This document shows positions 1 through 11,060 of a DNA stretch of 64,000 nt, piece by piece; position 1 is the first letter of the stretch; each line of letters opens with the position of its first letter. The position numbers and the translations under genes are program-made. The notes beneath the pieces are model-generated. The model was given only the letters and a program-made list of their open reading frames with translations. It had not been told where the DNA came from and did no database searches. This DNA is from Camillea tinctor (lineage: Eukaryota > Ascomycota > Sordariomycetes > Xylariales > Xylariaceae), in assembly GCA_022578605.1 (NCBI GenBank), contig MU394070.1, forward strand, positions 124,001 to 188,000, written 5' to 3'.

Positions 1-642
1 GCCCTTAAGTATAGTACTATGTTTTCCCCGGCTCCGTCTAGACTATGTAGTAAGTAAGTCCTTACTATCCACTTCGCTCTAGGCAATATGTTCTATCTCA
101 TGCGTGCTGATCCTAGGTGTCTCCTGTCTGGATACATCTATATAATGTAAATAACCTATATATCGGCAAGTTAGGTAGGTAAGCCCTCTAGAGTGAATAT
201 GGGATAAGTGTACAAAAAGAGACCATTAAAAAAAAAAAGAACAGGCCCAGTATTGCCTGCTATGACAGTGTTCTTAAACTTCGACCAACGAACATGTCTC
301 ATACCACTAATAAAAACTCCTCTTATTTTCCGAGCTCCCGATTGAACCTGTTGTATGTATCTCTTATTTTTGACGCTTTGCCATGCATGAAATAGCATTT
401 TCCCCGAGATTGTGACTATGCTTTATCCAGAGGCCCAGAAAAAAACATCAAGCGCCCCCAATCTACATCGTAAAATCAGCATATATCCTCCCAGGCCCAT
501 TTCGTATGTACTGCTTTTCTCATTAGACGCCAGTTTGTCATATAACAAGTCGGTTGCGTGGACCCCTGAACTCCGATCTAAGATTCCGCGGTTGAAAAAC
601 AAAACCGCACTGCTAGGAAAAAGAAAATCGATAATGTATAGA
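1..642. other. Intergenic, downstream of the ING gene
   Basis: No gene is recognised. The DNA is AT-rich with short A runs. Short open frames on both strands (for example 171-398 and 412-723) have no recognisable protein features. The part next to 643 is probably the 3' untranslated region of the ING-family gene on the minus strand. Confidence 0.5.
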
Positions 643-2828
643 TCACCTGCCATTGACTTTCTTCCCAGTCTTGAGCCGGTCCTTACAGTTATCGCAGTAC
701 CATTTCACTGCCGGATGTGTTAGCGAGGTGCCATATAAACGAATCCACAGGAACTTACTGTTTGACGGTGGCGCCGCCTTTAAACCAACACAATCGAGAT
801 GGAACCATTCCCGCTCACAGTCGTCCGCATCACAAGCAACCATCTCGCCATAGCTGACACCATTGCAATAGCAATATAGCGGCTCGTCTGCGTCAATGTC
901 GCCTTCGTCATCACCCTGCATGCTACTATTTGCATCTTCATCCGCCACACGGGCGGCGATGGCTTGCTGATTTGCACCTTTCTTGTGACTTCTTTTTGCC
1001 GTCGTTGTAGTTGTATTCCGCGATGATCGGGATCGGGGCGGGGGATCGGGGAAACTACCTATGGCCGGCGTCGAAGGCTTACTGGCCCGCCCGCTCTTCG
1101 TGGTGACAACAGGTGTGGCGGCTGCTTGATGCGGCTGGGCGGATTCTCCTCTGGCTTCTGGCTCATCTGCCTTGCTGATAGTTTCCTTCTTCCCGCTTCC
1201 GGTAGCACTGCCGATACTGGGTGTTGTATGAACCACCTCCTCCTTAACAACTTCTGTTTCGACAGTGGCTGTGGATTCATTGTGTGCTTTGCTTTCGGTA
1301 GGTGGGCGAGACCCGTTAGGTATCGTGGTTGCCTCTGGGGTCGCGGCAGCAACCCCGTTCGGTTTGTTCGCCGTCGGAGTGGGACGTTGTCGTCCATTTT
1401 CCACATTGGATTGTACGGAATTCTGCCTTGCGCGAGATGAGGTAGGGCGCGAGGCATTCACGGACGGGGCAGGAGAGGCTCGACCAATGGTCTTAGGATC
1501 GGCAAAGTTGGGTTGGACGGGTGTAGATACAGCTGCAGGCGAAAGTGCGGCGGCAGCTAGTGCGGTTTTACTAATGAGATGGTGTGAGCAGCGGGAACCA
1601 GCGCAAGTGCAGTGATACGAATAAACATCACATACCTTTTCTTGGAGGCTCCATTGGTAGTCGGGAGCGCCTTTCGCTTTTTTGCTGGTTCGGGCGCTGG
1701 AGTGGCTCGCGGACTGGCGTTCTTGGTCTTTGCATTTGCAGCATTGTTGCCGAGCGCCGAGCTCATTGCACGTTCCATTGGCTGCCCGCCATTTGTGGTC
1801 TTGTTATTCTCGACCTTCCGCCGCTTGGACGGAGGGTTCCCGTTGGCGGAGGTGCCTGTAGTGATGCCTAACCCAACAGGGGCGGCGGGTTCGGCGCCTT
1901 TCCGCGCCTTACTATTATTCTGCGTCTTCTTAGACTCGCCTTTTTGCTTGTTATCGTGATCATCCACGTCCGAGTCTTGGTGGTGATTCTTGAGACCTTT
2001 CCTGGCATTCATCGCTTGCTTCCTCGCGTCGCTTCTAGCGGCCGCTTCTTCAGCAAGTTGTTGAGCAGCGGCGGTAATGGTAGCAGCACCATCCCGGCGC
2101 GACCTCTCTGCTTGATTCGCTCGATTGGCTCTGTTCTCTGGGTATGCCCAATGTGTGGTGCTTCCCCATTTAGCTTCGTCGCTGAACTCGCCTTCGAGGT
2201 GTGGCCACACATCATTAATGCGGGCTAGGTGTTTGGAGAGCGCCTCGTTCGCGGTAGTTATGACGTGGTTCTTCTCTTCCAGAGATACTAGCATCTCCTG
2301 GATCTTGTAGGCGGTTGATCGAAACAACTGCCGTCGGGGGAGGTTGTTGGGGTCGAAGACAGTGGAATTGTAGGGGTCGTCGGTCGAACCAACATGATTG
2401 CCCGGCGCAAATCCGTTGGAGCTGTTCTGAGCGCTCATGGGTGTCGATGCGGGCGCAATGCTACTGGAGGCATCATTAGGGTTTCGAGGCTCGGGGGGAT
2501 TGGACTTGAGGGCGGCGTCGACCAGCTCGAAGAGGGTTTCTTCGGGAGCGAAAATTTTGGCGTCAACCTCTTTCAATAGCGTGAAATGTCGGACGAGGTC
2601 TTTCGGAAGAGAGGTAATGGCGTCAGTGAAGTGAGAAATGGCTGGGAAGATGTCGATAGGCTGATCGTGGCCTTGAACACCTCCAAGCGACTCTCGGCCG
2701 CCGCTCAGATTGCGTGTCAAGCCAGACGAGGTTCGTGGAGGGTTGGCTCGAGTCTGACGCACTGGCTGAGCCCTTCTACTGGAAGCAGAAGGGCCAGGCT
2801 CGGGCTGAGGCGGTCTGGCAGTCTTCAT
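643..2828 (-). CDS. ING-family PHD-finger chromatin protein (Pho23/Yng2-like)
   Basis: Three exons fit best: 2828-1636, 1570-759 and 707-643, giving 689 aa. Intron 1571-1635 has a GTATGT donor and a TAG acceptor. Intron 708-758 has a GTAAGT donor, a GCTAACAC branch site and a CAG acceptor. Both preserve frame. An ING helical region starts near residue 58 ([18 protein letters not shown]) and continues to about residue 260. A long low-complexity, basic/Ser/Thr/Pro linker follows. The C-terminus is a PHD finger from about residue 630 ([16 protein letters not shown], then [10 protein letters not shown] and KWYCDNC), with the Cys4-His-Cys3 ligands in place only after the 51-nt intron is removed. 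Family knowledge: ING proteins read H3K4me3 and belong to histone acetyltransferase or deacetylase complexes. Which complex (Rpd3L-Pho23 or NuA4-Yng2) cannot be decided by eye. The start at 2828 was preferred to 2969 because the extra N-terminus looks like leader sequence. Confidence 0.88.
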
Positions 2829-4490
2829 GATAATTTGGGTGTGGTGGTGTAGGTAAGGATCGGAGAGTAATTTCTTCAGTCGAAAGAATGGGTGGTTTTC
2901 GTTGGAGGATGGGAAAACGGTAAAGTGTTGTAAGTTGGTAAAAATAAGTAGACGAGAAGCTTCAAACAAGTGAAGCTCAAGTCATCTTGCGATGTCAACT
3001 GGATAATACTAGGGGGGTGAGGAACAGTCAGATCAAGGACAATATGGTTACGGTTATGGTTATGGTTATGGTAATGGTTAACAGAAGAGGAGGGCGCAAA
3101 AGTGCGAAGAACTTGGGTAGGGTGAACAAGTGAAATGGACAAGGACGGGATTAATTGAGTCGGCCAGTACAAACCACTGCTACAAAACCACTAAACCTAC
3201 GGCGCGGGAGCAGCTGGCTGGGCGAGTGATGGGGGACCCCCGGGCGTGGGCATGGCGTGGGCATGGTGTGGGCATGGTCTAGTGGGCTTTTCTTGCTCAT
3301 ATAGCTCTCTCATTGGCTAGAGTCCGCAGAGTTATTGTTGTATCCATGTTGATCCGATGATTAAGTTTATCCGCATTCGACAGCGATAAGATAACAAAAA
3401 AAGAAAAAACAATATGTTTTGAGGCCTGCCAGCTGGCAAATGGTAACCTTCATATGTAGGAAACTTTCTTTTTGCTTTCAACTTGACGCAGGTGTCTCCA
3501 CTTTCGCTCCCGCACGCCCCCTCTCCCCTACCCCCTGCCTCGGCATTTTCGAACGATGTCATCGGGAAGTGCTATTATAGGTAGTCAAGTGCAGACCAGA
3601 TCGAAATCGAACCATGTCTATACACCTCTTTACATATATTAATCTAACATATCAGCAAGTTTTATATTCGGTATGCATGCAGAGTCACAGTAAGGCGGAT
3701 GAATCGATGGTAAGTATTTGCCATCCCGCTTTTCTATCACTTTGTTAAAGCAGATGTGTCTGAGAACTGGCAATATATTCAATCAATCAACAGGGAAATG
3801 TCATTTGTAGGTAAAGGTAACCCCTTGAATTCGTATTCTAGTACCTCAATGTTATGCATGCAGTACAGTAGTTTTTTAGTTTTTAGTTTTTTTTTGTTAA
3901 GCCTCGTTTAGGTTCGCATCAAGCCCGTCTCGACTTGCATATATGTGCAAGATATATGACCTGCAAGGGGCGAAGATGTGGCTCTGCAAGGCTTGGGCTT
4001 TCTCATATGATTGGGGTGGTTCAAAAAATAAAAAGAGCTTCTTTAAGCAGAATACTTCTGAGATAAGATGATAGTTACATGTAGTTGCATACTTTCCTTT
4101 GTCAAACTTCCCTAGTAACCTGGGCGGAAACCTATTTGATATGGTTGGCCACAGCAACGATCGAGTTGTACCGAAACTGACACATGCACGCATATAGTTC
4201 ATATAGTATAACCCATATACATATATTTATATGCGTAGGCAGGTCTGCTCTGCATGCTTTCATCTTCTACCTCTTAGTCACTACGCAACGCCGTCCACTT
4301 CCACCCCAGCAGCTCAAAAGCCTGCCGGTACGAACAATATTATCTTCAACACCTAAAACGCCAGCCCAGGTCTGTAGGGTATGCTTGCCGTATACCGCTT
4401 CTTACGAATTTAACCAACACACGATGATCAATCTAGTTTTTAGTGAAGAAAGCTCAAAAAAATTCTGGACGCGCCGGAGCAGACAGGCCC
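2829..4490. other. Intergenic; ING promoter and 3' side of the prenyltransferase gene
   Basis: No gene is seen. It contains the ING upstream region with a GGTTAT-type repeat (3043-3080) and a short tandem of GCGTGGGCATG-like units around 3243-3280. The region 3560-4490 is AT-rich and probably includes the 3' untranslated region of the cis-prenyltransferase gene. Confidence 0.5.
3043..3080 (-). repeat. Imperfect hexamer repeat (AACCAT/ATAACC) in the ING upstream region
   Basis: On the minus strand this reads as about five imperfect units of CATAAC, roughly 215-250 nt upstream of the ING start codon. A very similar run lies upstream of the dynactin gene at 57260-57289, in the same orientation relative to its gene. 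It could be a promoter or leader element, or a simple repeat; function is not known. Confidence 0.6.
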
Positions 4491-5599
4491 CTATTTGCGT
4501 GCTGCTCCGTCCTTCTCCATCAACTTCTTTTGTCGCCATTGCCACTCCAGCAACACCGGGACAAAATTTCCTAAGTCGAACTCGGGCCAGAGGCAGTCTA
4601 GGAAGAAAATATGCGTGTTCTCGTGGCACTGCCACAACATGAAGTCGCTCAGTCGCATAACACCACTCGTCCGAATGAATATGTCTAGCGGCGGGAACTC
4701 GGCCGTGTACATGTGACTGTTGATGGTCTCGGCTGTAATCGTCTCGGGGTTCTTGAAGTTAGCGGACCTGGAAGGCGTGGATGGCAATGGAGGCGAGTCG
4801 GGATCTAAAGCAGTAGTTGAAGACACCGAATCGTCCACATCGTCCGACTTGGCGGCATCGTCCGGAGAGGCCTCTCTAATAGAGGGTAGATCTGAATTCT
4901 TCGACTGGTTCGACCGGATCTTTTGCGTGATGCGCGACTGTGAAAAGGGGGGGTTCGGGGGTCGGGAGGGCATCGCATATTCATCCACCGTGGCCTTGAT
5001 CGCACTCGTCATTTCTGCTCTCGATGTGTAGGGGAAGCAGATGTTAAGGATCGCGCTGGATTATGTGTCAGGACAGGAAATTTCTCCGCAAGAAAGAATG
5101 GAATTCTGAAGACTTACTCTTTATTGTGCTTGGTCATCTCGATGGCTCGGTCGACGAATGGCAACACATCGTCGGGAATCAGGTCCCTCTCTCCCGATAC
5201 CCGGATGCCAGCACCGTACCGGTCGAGAAGTTCGCCGTGTTGCACGAGCTGCTCCAGCTTCACTTTGGCCATGGTCATCAACCCTTTCACCTCGTGCCTA
5301 GGCCGGTTGAAGTTTTCGATGCTGAAGGCGTAGACGGTGACCACTTTGACGCCGCACTTGTAGCAGATCTCCAGAACTCTTGCAAGGGCCTCAAACCCCA
5401 GGTGATGGCCTTCTACGGTCTCGATCTGATGGTTCTTGGCGAAGCGCCGGTTCCCGTCCATCTCAAAAGCGACGTGCTTGGGTATAGGCCCCTGCTTCAG
5501 AGTGCCAATGAGCACTTCCCGAGCACCCTTCATGAGCCATTCTGCAGGTGGGGATTTCCAGACCCAATTCCTAATATGCGAAAGGTAGAGATCGGACAT
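4491..5599 (-). CDS. rer2: Dehydrodolichyl diphosphate synthase (cis-prenyltransferase, Rer2-like)
   Basis: Adds isopentenyl units to farnesyl or geranylgeranyl diphosphate to make the dolichol precursor, the lipid carrier for N-glycosylation and GPI anchors, at the ER or lipid droplets (family knowledge). Two exons, 5599-5118 and 5055-4491, give 348 aa. Intron 5056-5117 has a GTAAGT donor and a CAG acceptor, and the join rebuilds the expected AILNICFPYTSRAEMTSAI stretch. Visible motifs: FEMDGNRRFAK with the catalytic Asp at residue 48, YAFSIENFNRP, and DIFIRTSGVMRLSDFMLWQ from about residue 285, followed by WPEF. A Ser/Pro/Asp-rich insert of about 85 residues lies before the RTSG motif. Partner subunits (Nus1-like) are not in this window. 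The start at 5599 fits the usual short N-terminus. The upstream region abuts a homopolymer and assembly gap. Confidence 0.93.
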
Positions 5600-5785
5600 G
5601 ATAATAACTTTCGAAATGGAGTATGAGAGAGAGAGGGGGGGGGGGGGGGGGGGGGGGGGGGGATTTATAAAGGTAGTTGGATTTTTTGTTTTGGTTTTGG
5701 TTGGTTAACGATTAAAAAATAATGAGATTTGGTTTACGACGATGATGTTGTTNNNNNNNNNNGCCCCCCGCCCGCCCCCCCGCCG

Positions 5786-5834
<49 letters not shown>

Positions 5835-6473
5835 ATTGATAAAGGTAGTTGGATTATTTCTTTTGGTTTAGGTTGGATTACGATTAAAAAATAATGAGAG
5901 TTCGTTGACGACGATGATGATGATGGTAATAATAATGATGGATGGATTATCTCTAAATGAAAGGAACAAAAACACTTAGGTGTAAAAAGAATATTGTACA
6001 GTGATGATGGTGGCTATGTTTCCCGCATCGTAATGCAATGACGACGACTTACTTGTACTTTCAGCCGTGATGAATTCGGAATTCGCTAGATTACTATGGC
6101 AAATGACAGATGAAGCGACAGACAAATGTAATGAAATGGCCTCTAACTGGCGATAAATGAATCTTGGCAAGGAAAGCTGTGCAAAAAAAGAGAGAGCTCT
6201 GACCACTCCTTATTTTAGTACTGGGTACTGCTTACAAGAGCAGAATCCAAAGTGACAGGTGGCAGACAGACTGACAGGGGAAATTTTAAACAAACCTTGC
6301 AAGTTTTAGTTACTACTACCATACTAGCACTATAAAGGGGTATATACCTAAATAATTAATAAACTGTATAATTCTATATTTGTTAATGTTTTTTTTTTGA
6401 TAAAATGAGAAAAAAACTTTATAAAAGGTAATTTATTTTCATTTTTGTAATGGAAGCAAAGGCTAATTGCCCT
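5600..6473. other. Intergenic with assembly gap; prenyltransferase upstream region
   Basis: No gene is seen. It holds the promoter side of the cis-prenyltransferase gene, the homopolymer/N-gap artefact (5635-5925), and then AT-rich DNA up to the 3' end of the broken HET gene. Confidence 0.5.
5635..5925. other. Homopolymer-flanked assembly gap with a near-duplicate of about 90 bp
   Basis: A run of about 28 G (5635-5662) is followed by about 90 bp of AT-rich sequence, then 10 N (5753-5762), then a C-rich run to 5832. A second version of the same 90 bp (5833-5925) follows. Both copies contain GGTAGTTGGATT, ACGATTAAAAAATAATGAGA and GACGATGATG at matching spacing, with scattered differences. The most likely reading is a misassembled single locus at a long homopolymer. 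Confidence 0.8.
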
Positions 6474-8354
6474 TTAATAATCGGCGTTTATGTAATCTGT
6501 GACAATTCCGCTGCTACTCCGTACATTTGAACCCAACTTTTCTTCCCACTGTACCACGATAGTTGGCAATCCGCTGGCATCAGTATCAGCTCGAAATTCC
6601 TCTGCAGGAACAGACACTATTGCATGATCTACTCCTGCTTGGTCCAATTCCTCACCTGAATACTGAACACTCTTTGTTCTGGACAAATTTTTTCGTATCC
6701 GGTCTATTCCATTCACTCCTCGGATCCTATCCCATAAATTAAAGCTCCTGTCTGGAAGCAATAAATGATACAAAGAATCTGCTATGCGAGCTTTCTCAAT
6801 AAATGCGTTTAGGCAGAGTGTGTGCTTATAAGTTTCGAGATTATATTGGCAGTCAATAAAGAGTCCAAGACCTGAGATGCCTGGACCCCTGAAAGTAAAC
6901 CACCATCCCTCATGACGACCCGACATTTGGATTAGAATTTCATCGTCATTGCATGTAATTCGATCTGGAGCCGGAGGGTAAACACTCTCATGTCTGAAGC
7001 CACTCTCGCTTAATAAGTGTATGTCGACACGGAAGTCGTTCTCATAGCGTAGCTCATTGTGTAGAAAGCTGGTGTTTTCTGCTTTAAGGTACGCTGGTTT
7101 CCATTGTGCCTTTCGACACCATTCCCCCGGTATAAAGAAAGGAGGCCACAAGATAGCGCGCTCGTAAACCTCCATTTGTCTTATAGGGTCGGAGTAGCAG
7201 TTGAGTAACGGCACCGCTACAGTATCGTAGTACTTATAATTGCCCCGTCTAGGAAACAGTGTGTGGATGCGATTCGTTATTTTTGAACGATAATGAGCGT
7301 AAAAGCTCCCATAACTGTCGAAACAAGCAAGGCTTCTGGTACGATCAAGAGTCAGAATAAGAAGATGAACCTCATAACCATTGTTGGTGCGTGAGGACGG
7401 GGAAGGCATCGTATTATTATCAAATGCTCGGTTGCGAGCCCCGAAGTCTGCAAACGCTACGGGAGACGGTGCCAATGCACCGATCGGGAGATTAAGTTGA
7501 CGAAGTTGGAGTATGTCGGCGCATGGGACCCCGAAACCCCATAGTAGTAAGCTAGGATCATTGTGGTTTCGAATGTATTCTTCTTGAAGCCAAATGAATG
7601 CTCTGTCACCCTCTCCATACAGAAGTGGCATGTGGATACCAAGTATTCTCTTGTTTAAGATTAACCATTCTGATGTAACAAGAATGCGGTAGAACATACT
7701 AATAAGCAATATGCCATATCTTCCTTTCTCGTGGTCTTGCGGTGGGAAACCCATGATAACTTTTCTGCCGCTGTGATGGTATCGTCGTAGGGATTATATA
7801 GACCGGATGCTCTTATGCGCGTTATGGAGAGCAACGGCGTATCAACTCTTCGTAGGTCAGAGTACTTCTTGTTGTTGTCTCTTTTACATCTGCCGAACGC
7901 CTTTCAGTGTTGCTCGAAGAAAATGACGAGGTGTGGAGCTAACAACTCCTGAAGTGTCCAGCCTCGTGTGAACCAACGACTGTTCTTGAAGAGGGAATCA
8001 TCAACATGGCCCTCTTCGCCAGCTTCCACGTCGGCCAGATAAGCATAGCAAACTACGGACTTCTGATACCACCGGAACATTGAGTTGATAGCTTCTGAGA
8101 GTTCCGTTGGGTCCTTTTTGTCAATGCAACAAGTATCAACCCAAATATAATCATGTTGGTCTCTGATGGCTTGGCGGCAGCAGCCTTCGATCTTGCGGTA
8201 GCTAGGTTTATACCTATATAGTTCCTGGATCCTGAAGGTCTTGAAAGGTCACCTCATTTTGGCCCCATATATGAGACAATATGGCGTATGGAGGAGCGAA
8301 ATCGAGGTCAAGAAACTCTTCTAATAACCTCGAGTGGACATTGAGGAGACGCAT
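6474..8354 (-). pseudogene. Broken HET-domain (heterokaryon incompatibility) gene
   Basis: The conceptual frame starts at 8354 with the classic HET opening MRLLNVHSRLLEEF and YAILSHIWG. It continues through YRKIEGCCRQAI, YIWVDTCCIDK, ELSEAINSMFRWY, CYAYLADV, SRWFTRGWTLQELLAP and EDMAYCLL. A 50-nt intron (7650-7699, GTATGT...AAG) joins this to ILGIHMPLLYGEGDRAF and a C-terminal region of about 390 codons that is fully open down to 6474. Two lesions are seen. One extra base near 8215-8221 shifts frame after QDLQDPGTI. An in-frame TGA at 7904-7906 stands where HET proteins usually have Trp (TGG). Apart from these, exon lengths agree exactly with one reading frame, so the damage looks recent or partly due to sequencing error. 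HET proteins trigger cell death when unlike strains fuse (family knowledge). Confidence 0.88.
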
Positions 8355-9296
8355 GGTTATGTGAAGCTGCCAGATCGTCGTGGGCACTTATGGAGGTTAC
8401 TGCCAAACCAATGTCGGTGTTAATGGGTGATGTCTGTGTATTCAAAACTAGAACAATCGTGTATATGCCTCCTTGGTTTCCAGAGGTAACTTTCACGTCC
8501 CGAGTTGGGCTTTTTATTCTAAATACATTGAAATGTTGTTAATGCCTTATGCTGATATTCTTTATCCTATTGTCGCTATTCGCAAGGCTCCAACCCCCCT
8601 TTTCTACACAGCCATGATACTACCTTATGATGGCGCTGTGATTTTTCGACAAGCAACATGATGTGAATGTAAGTAGCAGGTATAATTGCTGTACTTCCTA
8701 TTAGTGTGTAGTAGTAGTATGTAGGATAAGACCTCCTTGTACCAGAAACCTCGGTTTCTTACATAATGCAACATGCTAAGTCAATGTACAACTACATTAG
8801 GACAAGTAGTTCTTTCGCCCCACAAATACATCTCGGAAGGTCTTCGGGTATCTGGCACGGTCCACTGCCTTATTTAGCATTCAGCAGCTTATTGCCGAAT
8901 TATCCCCTTTATAACTTGTTATCATCGTCGACTTATATAGTGTGTGGTAGGTGTCAGGTCGTTCGTCCAACGAGTGACCACCCGTTACCTACTAGGTTAG
9001 TAGATGCAGTTTATTTATATATGACGTATCATTCTGTCAGCCTTGCATATCAAAGACGCGATTTACTAGTCAAGGCTGAATCAAGACACCTTGTCCATCC
9101 ATACATCCATAAACAAAAGCTCCTGACAAGAACAAAAGCAAACACATCTCGACATCTCCTTGTGAACTATCTACTTACTCTTTCTGGACAGTGGCCACGT
9201 ACAGAGCTCCCTCTTCCCGACGATCTGACCTCCATTGTGCCACGCCGTAGCCGCTTCTCTGCAATGCGCCGATAAGAATCGCAAGACCCCGTCGCA
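8355..9296. other. Divergent upstream region of the HET pseudogene and dsc2
   Basis: No supported gene is seen. An open frame of 169 codons (8766-9275) ends just before the dsc2 start, but it has no recognisable domain and overlaps the probable leader of dsc2. Confidence 0.45.
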
Positions 9297-10171
9297 ATGT
9301 CTTTTACCAATGCGCCTGTCACGCGCAGCCTGGTCTACGGCCTGATTGGCATGTCCATAGCTACCAGCCTCCTCGACATCAAGCATTACTTCTACATCCT
9401 GGTCGACCTGCACCTGTGGCGCTTCCATCAGATATGGCGGGCCCTCATCTACCAGCTCTGCTATACCAATTCCTCCGAGGTCCTCTTTGCTTCTATGACT
9501 CTGTACAATATGAGGATAATCGAGAGGATGTGGGGGTCTAGGAAATTCGCTGTAAGTCTCCAACCCCTTAGGTCTTGCGACGTTGGCTAATGTTGTTGCG
9601 CTGTCCCCCGTAGACTTTTATTTTTATAACATTCCTGTTCACGAGCATCCTGACACCGGCCCTTCTGGCACTCGTACTACGCCCACTCACACTGGGATTC
9701 TTCAACTACCTTCCGGCCGGGCCGACTCCCATCCTGTTCGCGCTTCTTGCCCAATACCATGCGATAATACCGCATATATATAAGTACAAGGTAGTGACGT
9801 CGTTATCTCAAGCCACCAGTAGCCCAACCCAAGGGGGCCTCACCTTCTCGGACAAGTCCTACCGCTACCTCCTCGCCCTCCAGCTGGCCTTCTTCCAGTG
9901 GCCCGGATCCCTGCTGGGTGCCTTGGTCGGTTGGGTGGTGGGCTATGCGTGGCGCATGGAGGTCTTGCCGCGATCCTTGATACGCTGGCGACTCCCTGGC
10001 TGGGTCGTGGGTATGCGAACCCAGCGAAGGAGCGAAGAATTCGAGGGCCTGCGAAGGAGATTGGAAGGAGAAAACGCCACTACAGCGGCAGCAACAGGAG
10101 TCCAAGGCCAAGACACCAGTGAAGGTGGAAGGCGAAGAGCGATGGGCCAACAAGGCATATTAGGGTTTTAA
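9297..10171 (+). CDS. dsc2: Dsc E3 ubiquitin ligase complex subunit 2 (rhomboid-like; Ucp14/DscB)
   Basis: Two exons, 9297-9551 and 9614-10171, give 270 aa. Intron 9552-9613 has a GTAAGT donor, a GGCTAATG branch-like site and a TAG acceptor, and both exons are in phase 0. The protein is a multi-span membrane protein of the rhomboid pseudoprotease type. Diagnostic stretches are SLVYGLIGMSIATSLLD, the LHLWRFHQIWR region, NYLPAGPTPILFALLAQYHA and the TFSDKSYRYLLALQLA region. Family knowledge: Dsc2 is part of the Golgi Dsc ligase needed for SREBP cleavage, hypoxia adaptation and membrane protein quality control. A C-terminal UBA domain is present in the fission yeast protein; here the protein ends in a short basic tail (GGRRRAMGQQGILGF) with no obvious UBA, so either this lineage lacks it or a downstream exon is missed. 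Confidence 0.85.
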
Positions 10172-11060
10172 GAGTCATCTGTCCCTTAGAACGGCCAATA
10201 TTAATATCAAAAAATTAAAAGGGGAGTATAACTAGATCAAATACAAATATTATTATCTATCTACCTTATGATACTGTTGGATTGCAAACCCCGGGGCTTT
10301 AGTGTCATATAAGTTACCAGGTATATGGTGGGTAAGTGCATATTATGAACTTATAGGTTAGATGACTCCCTTATAGCATCGGCAGATAGAGCCGAGCCAT
10401 ACATATCAATATGGGACAATAATGCATGATATAATACATCTTATACTTCTATAGTTATTTTCTCTTCTTCAATTCATAGACAATGAGCCATCTAAGCTTC
10501 AAGGTTCGGGATAATTGCTAGGTCTCAGAGAATTGCTCAAGTCGGATCGCACTTTTTTGATGACATGCGCACTTTATATTAGCGTTAGGTCAAGTATCAT
10601 ATCAGTCCCGTTTAATAGTATTCTCCTCAACATCAAATTTATACATAACTATTAATAGGCCGGTCAGCTTGGTGACTTTTTTGCTACCTAGTCTAACAAA
10701 CAAGAAGAATCTGAACGTGTACCTTCTATGCTACTTCAAGATGTCGCCATACCAAGAGAGCGATCATTAGTGGCAAGGGCTTACGGTGATCATCTCATCC
10801 TCGACTGAACTGTTTATAGACTTTACAGGAAAGCGTAGCTATTCCACGACCTATATGCTGTTATTTAGCATGTAGTATAAAACAATTGTCTTCCCTCTTG
10901 AATCTTAAATCACCTCAGTCCAACAATAACGTGTTTATCAATCTATCAACCTATCAACCCCAATCCAATCTAACGAAACAACAACCGACCCTTCTTTTTT
11001 TTTTTTTCCCTGTCAAAGAAACGTAACTCTCGAACAATACAGAGATCCCCAGTGGGCACG
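10172..11060. other. Intergenic, AT-rich
   Basis: No gene is recognised. The end near 11000 includes an AACAACCGACCC stretch and a long T run just before the secreted-protein start, consistent with a leader. Confidence 0.5.

Noticed and set aside
8766..9275. 169-codon frame ending 22 nt before dsc2
   Set aside because: No domain, ordinary composition for non-coding DNA, and it overlaps the likely dsc2 leader.
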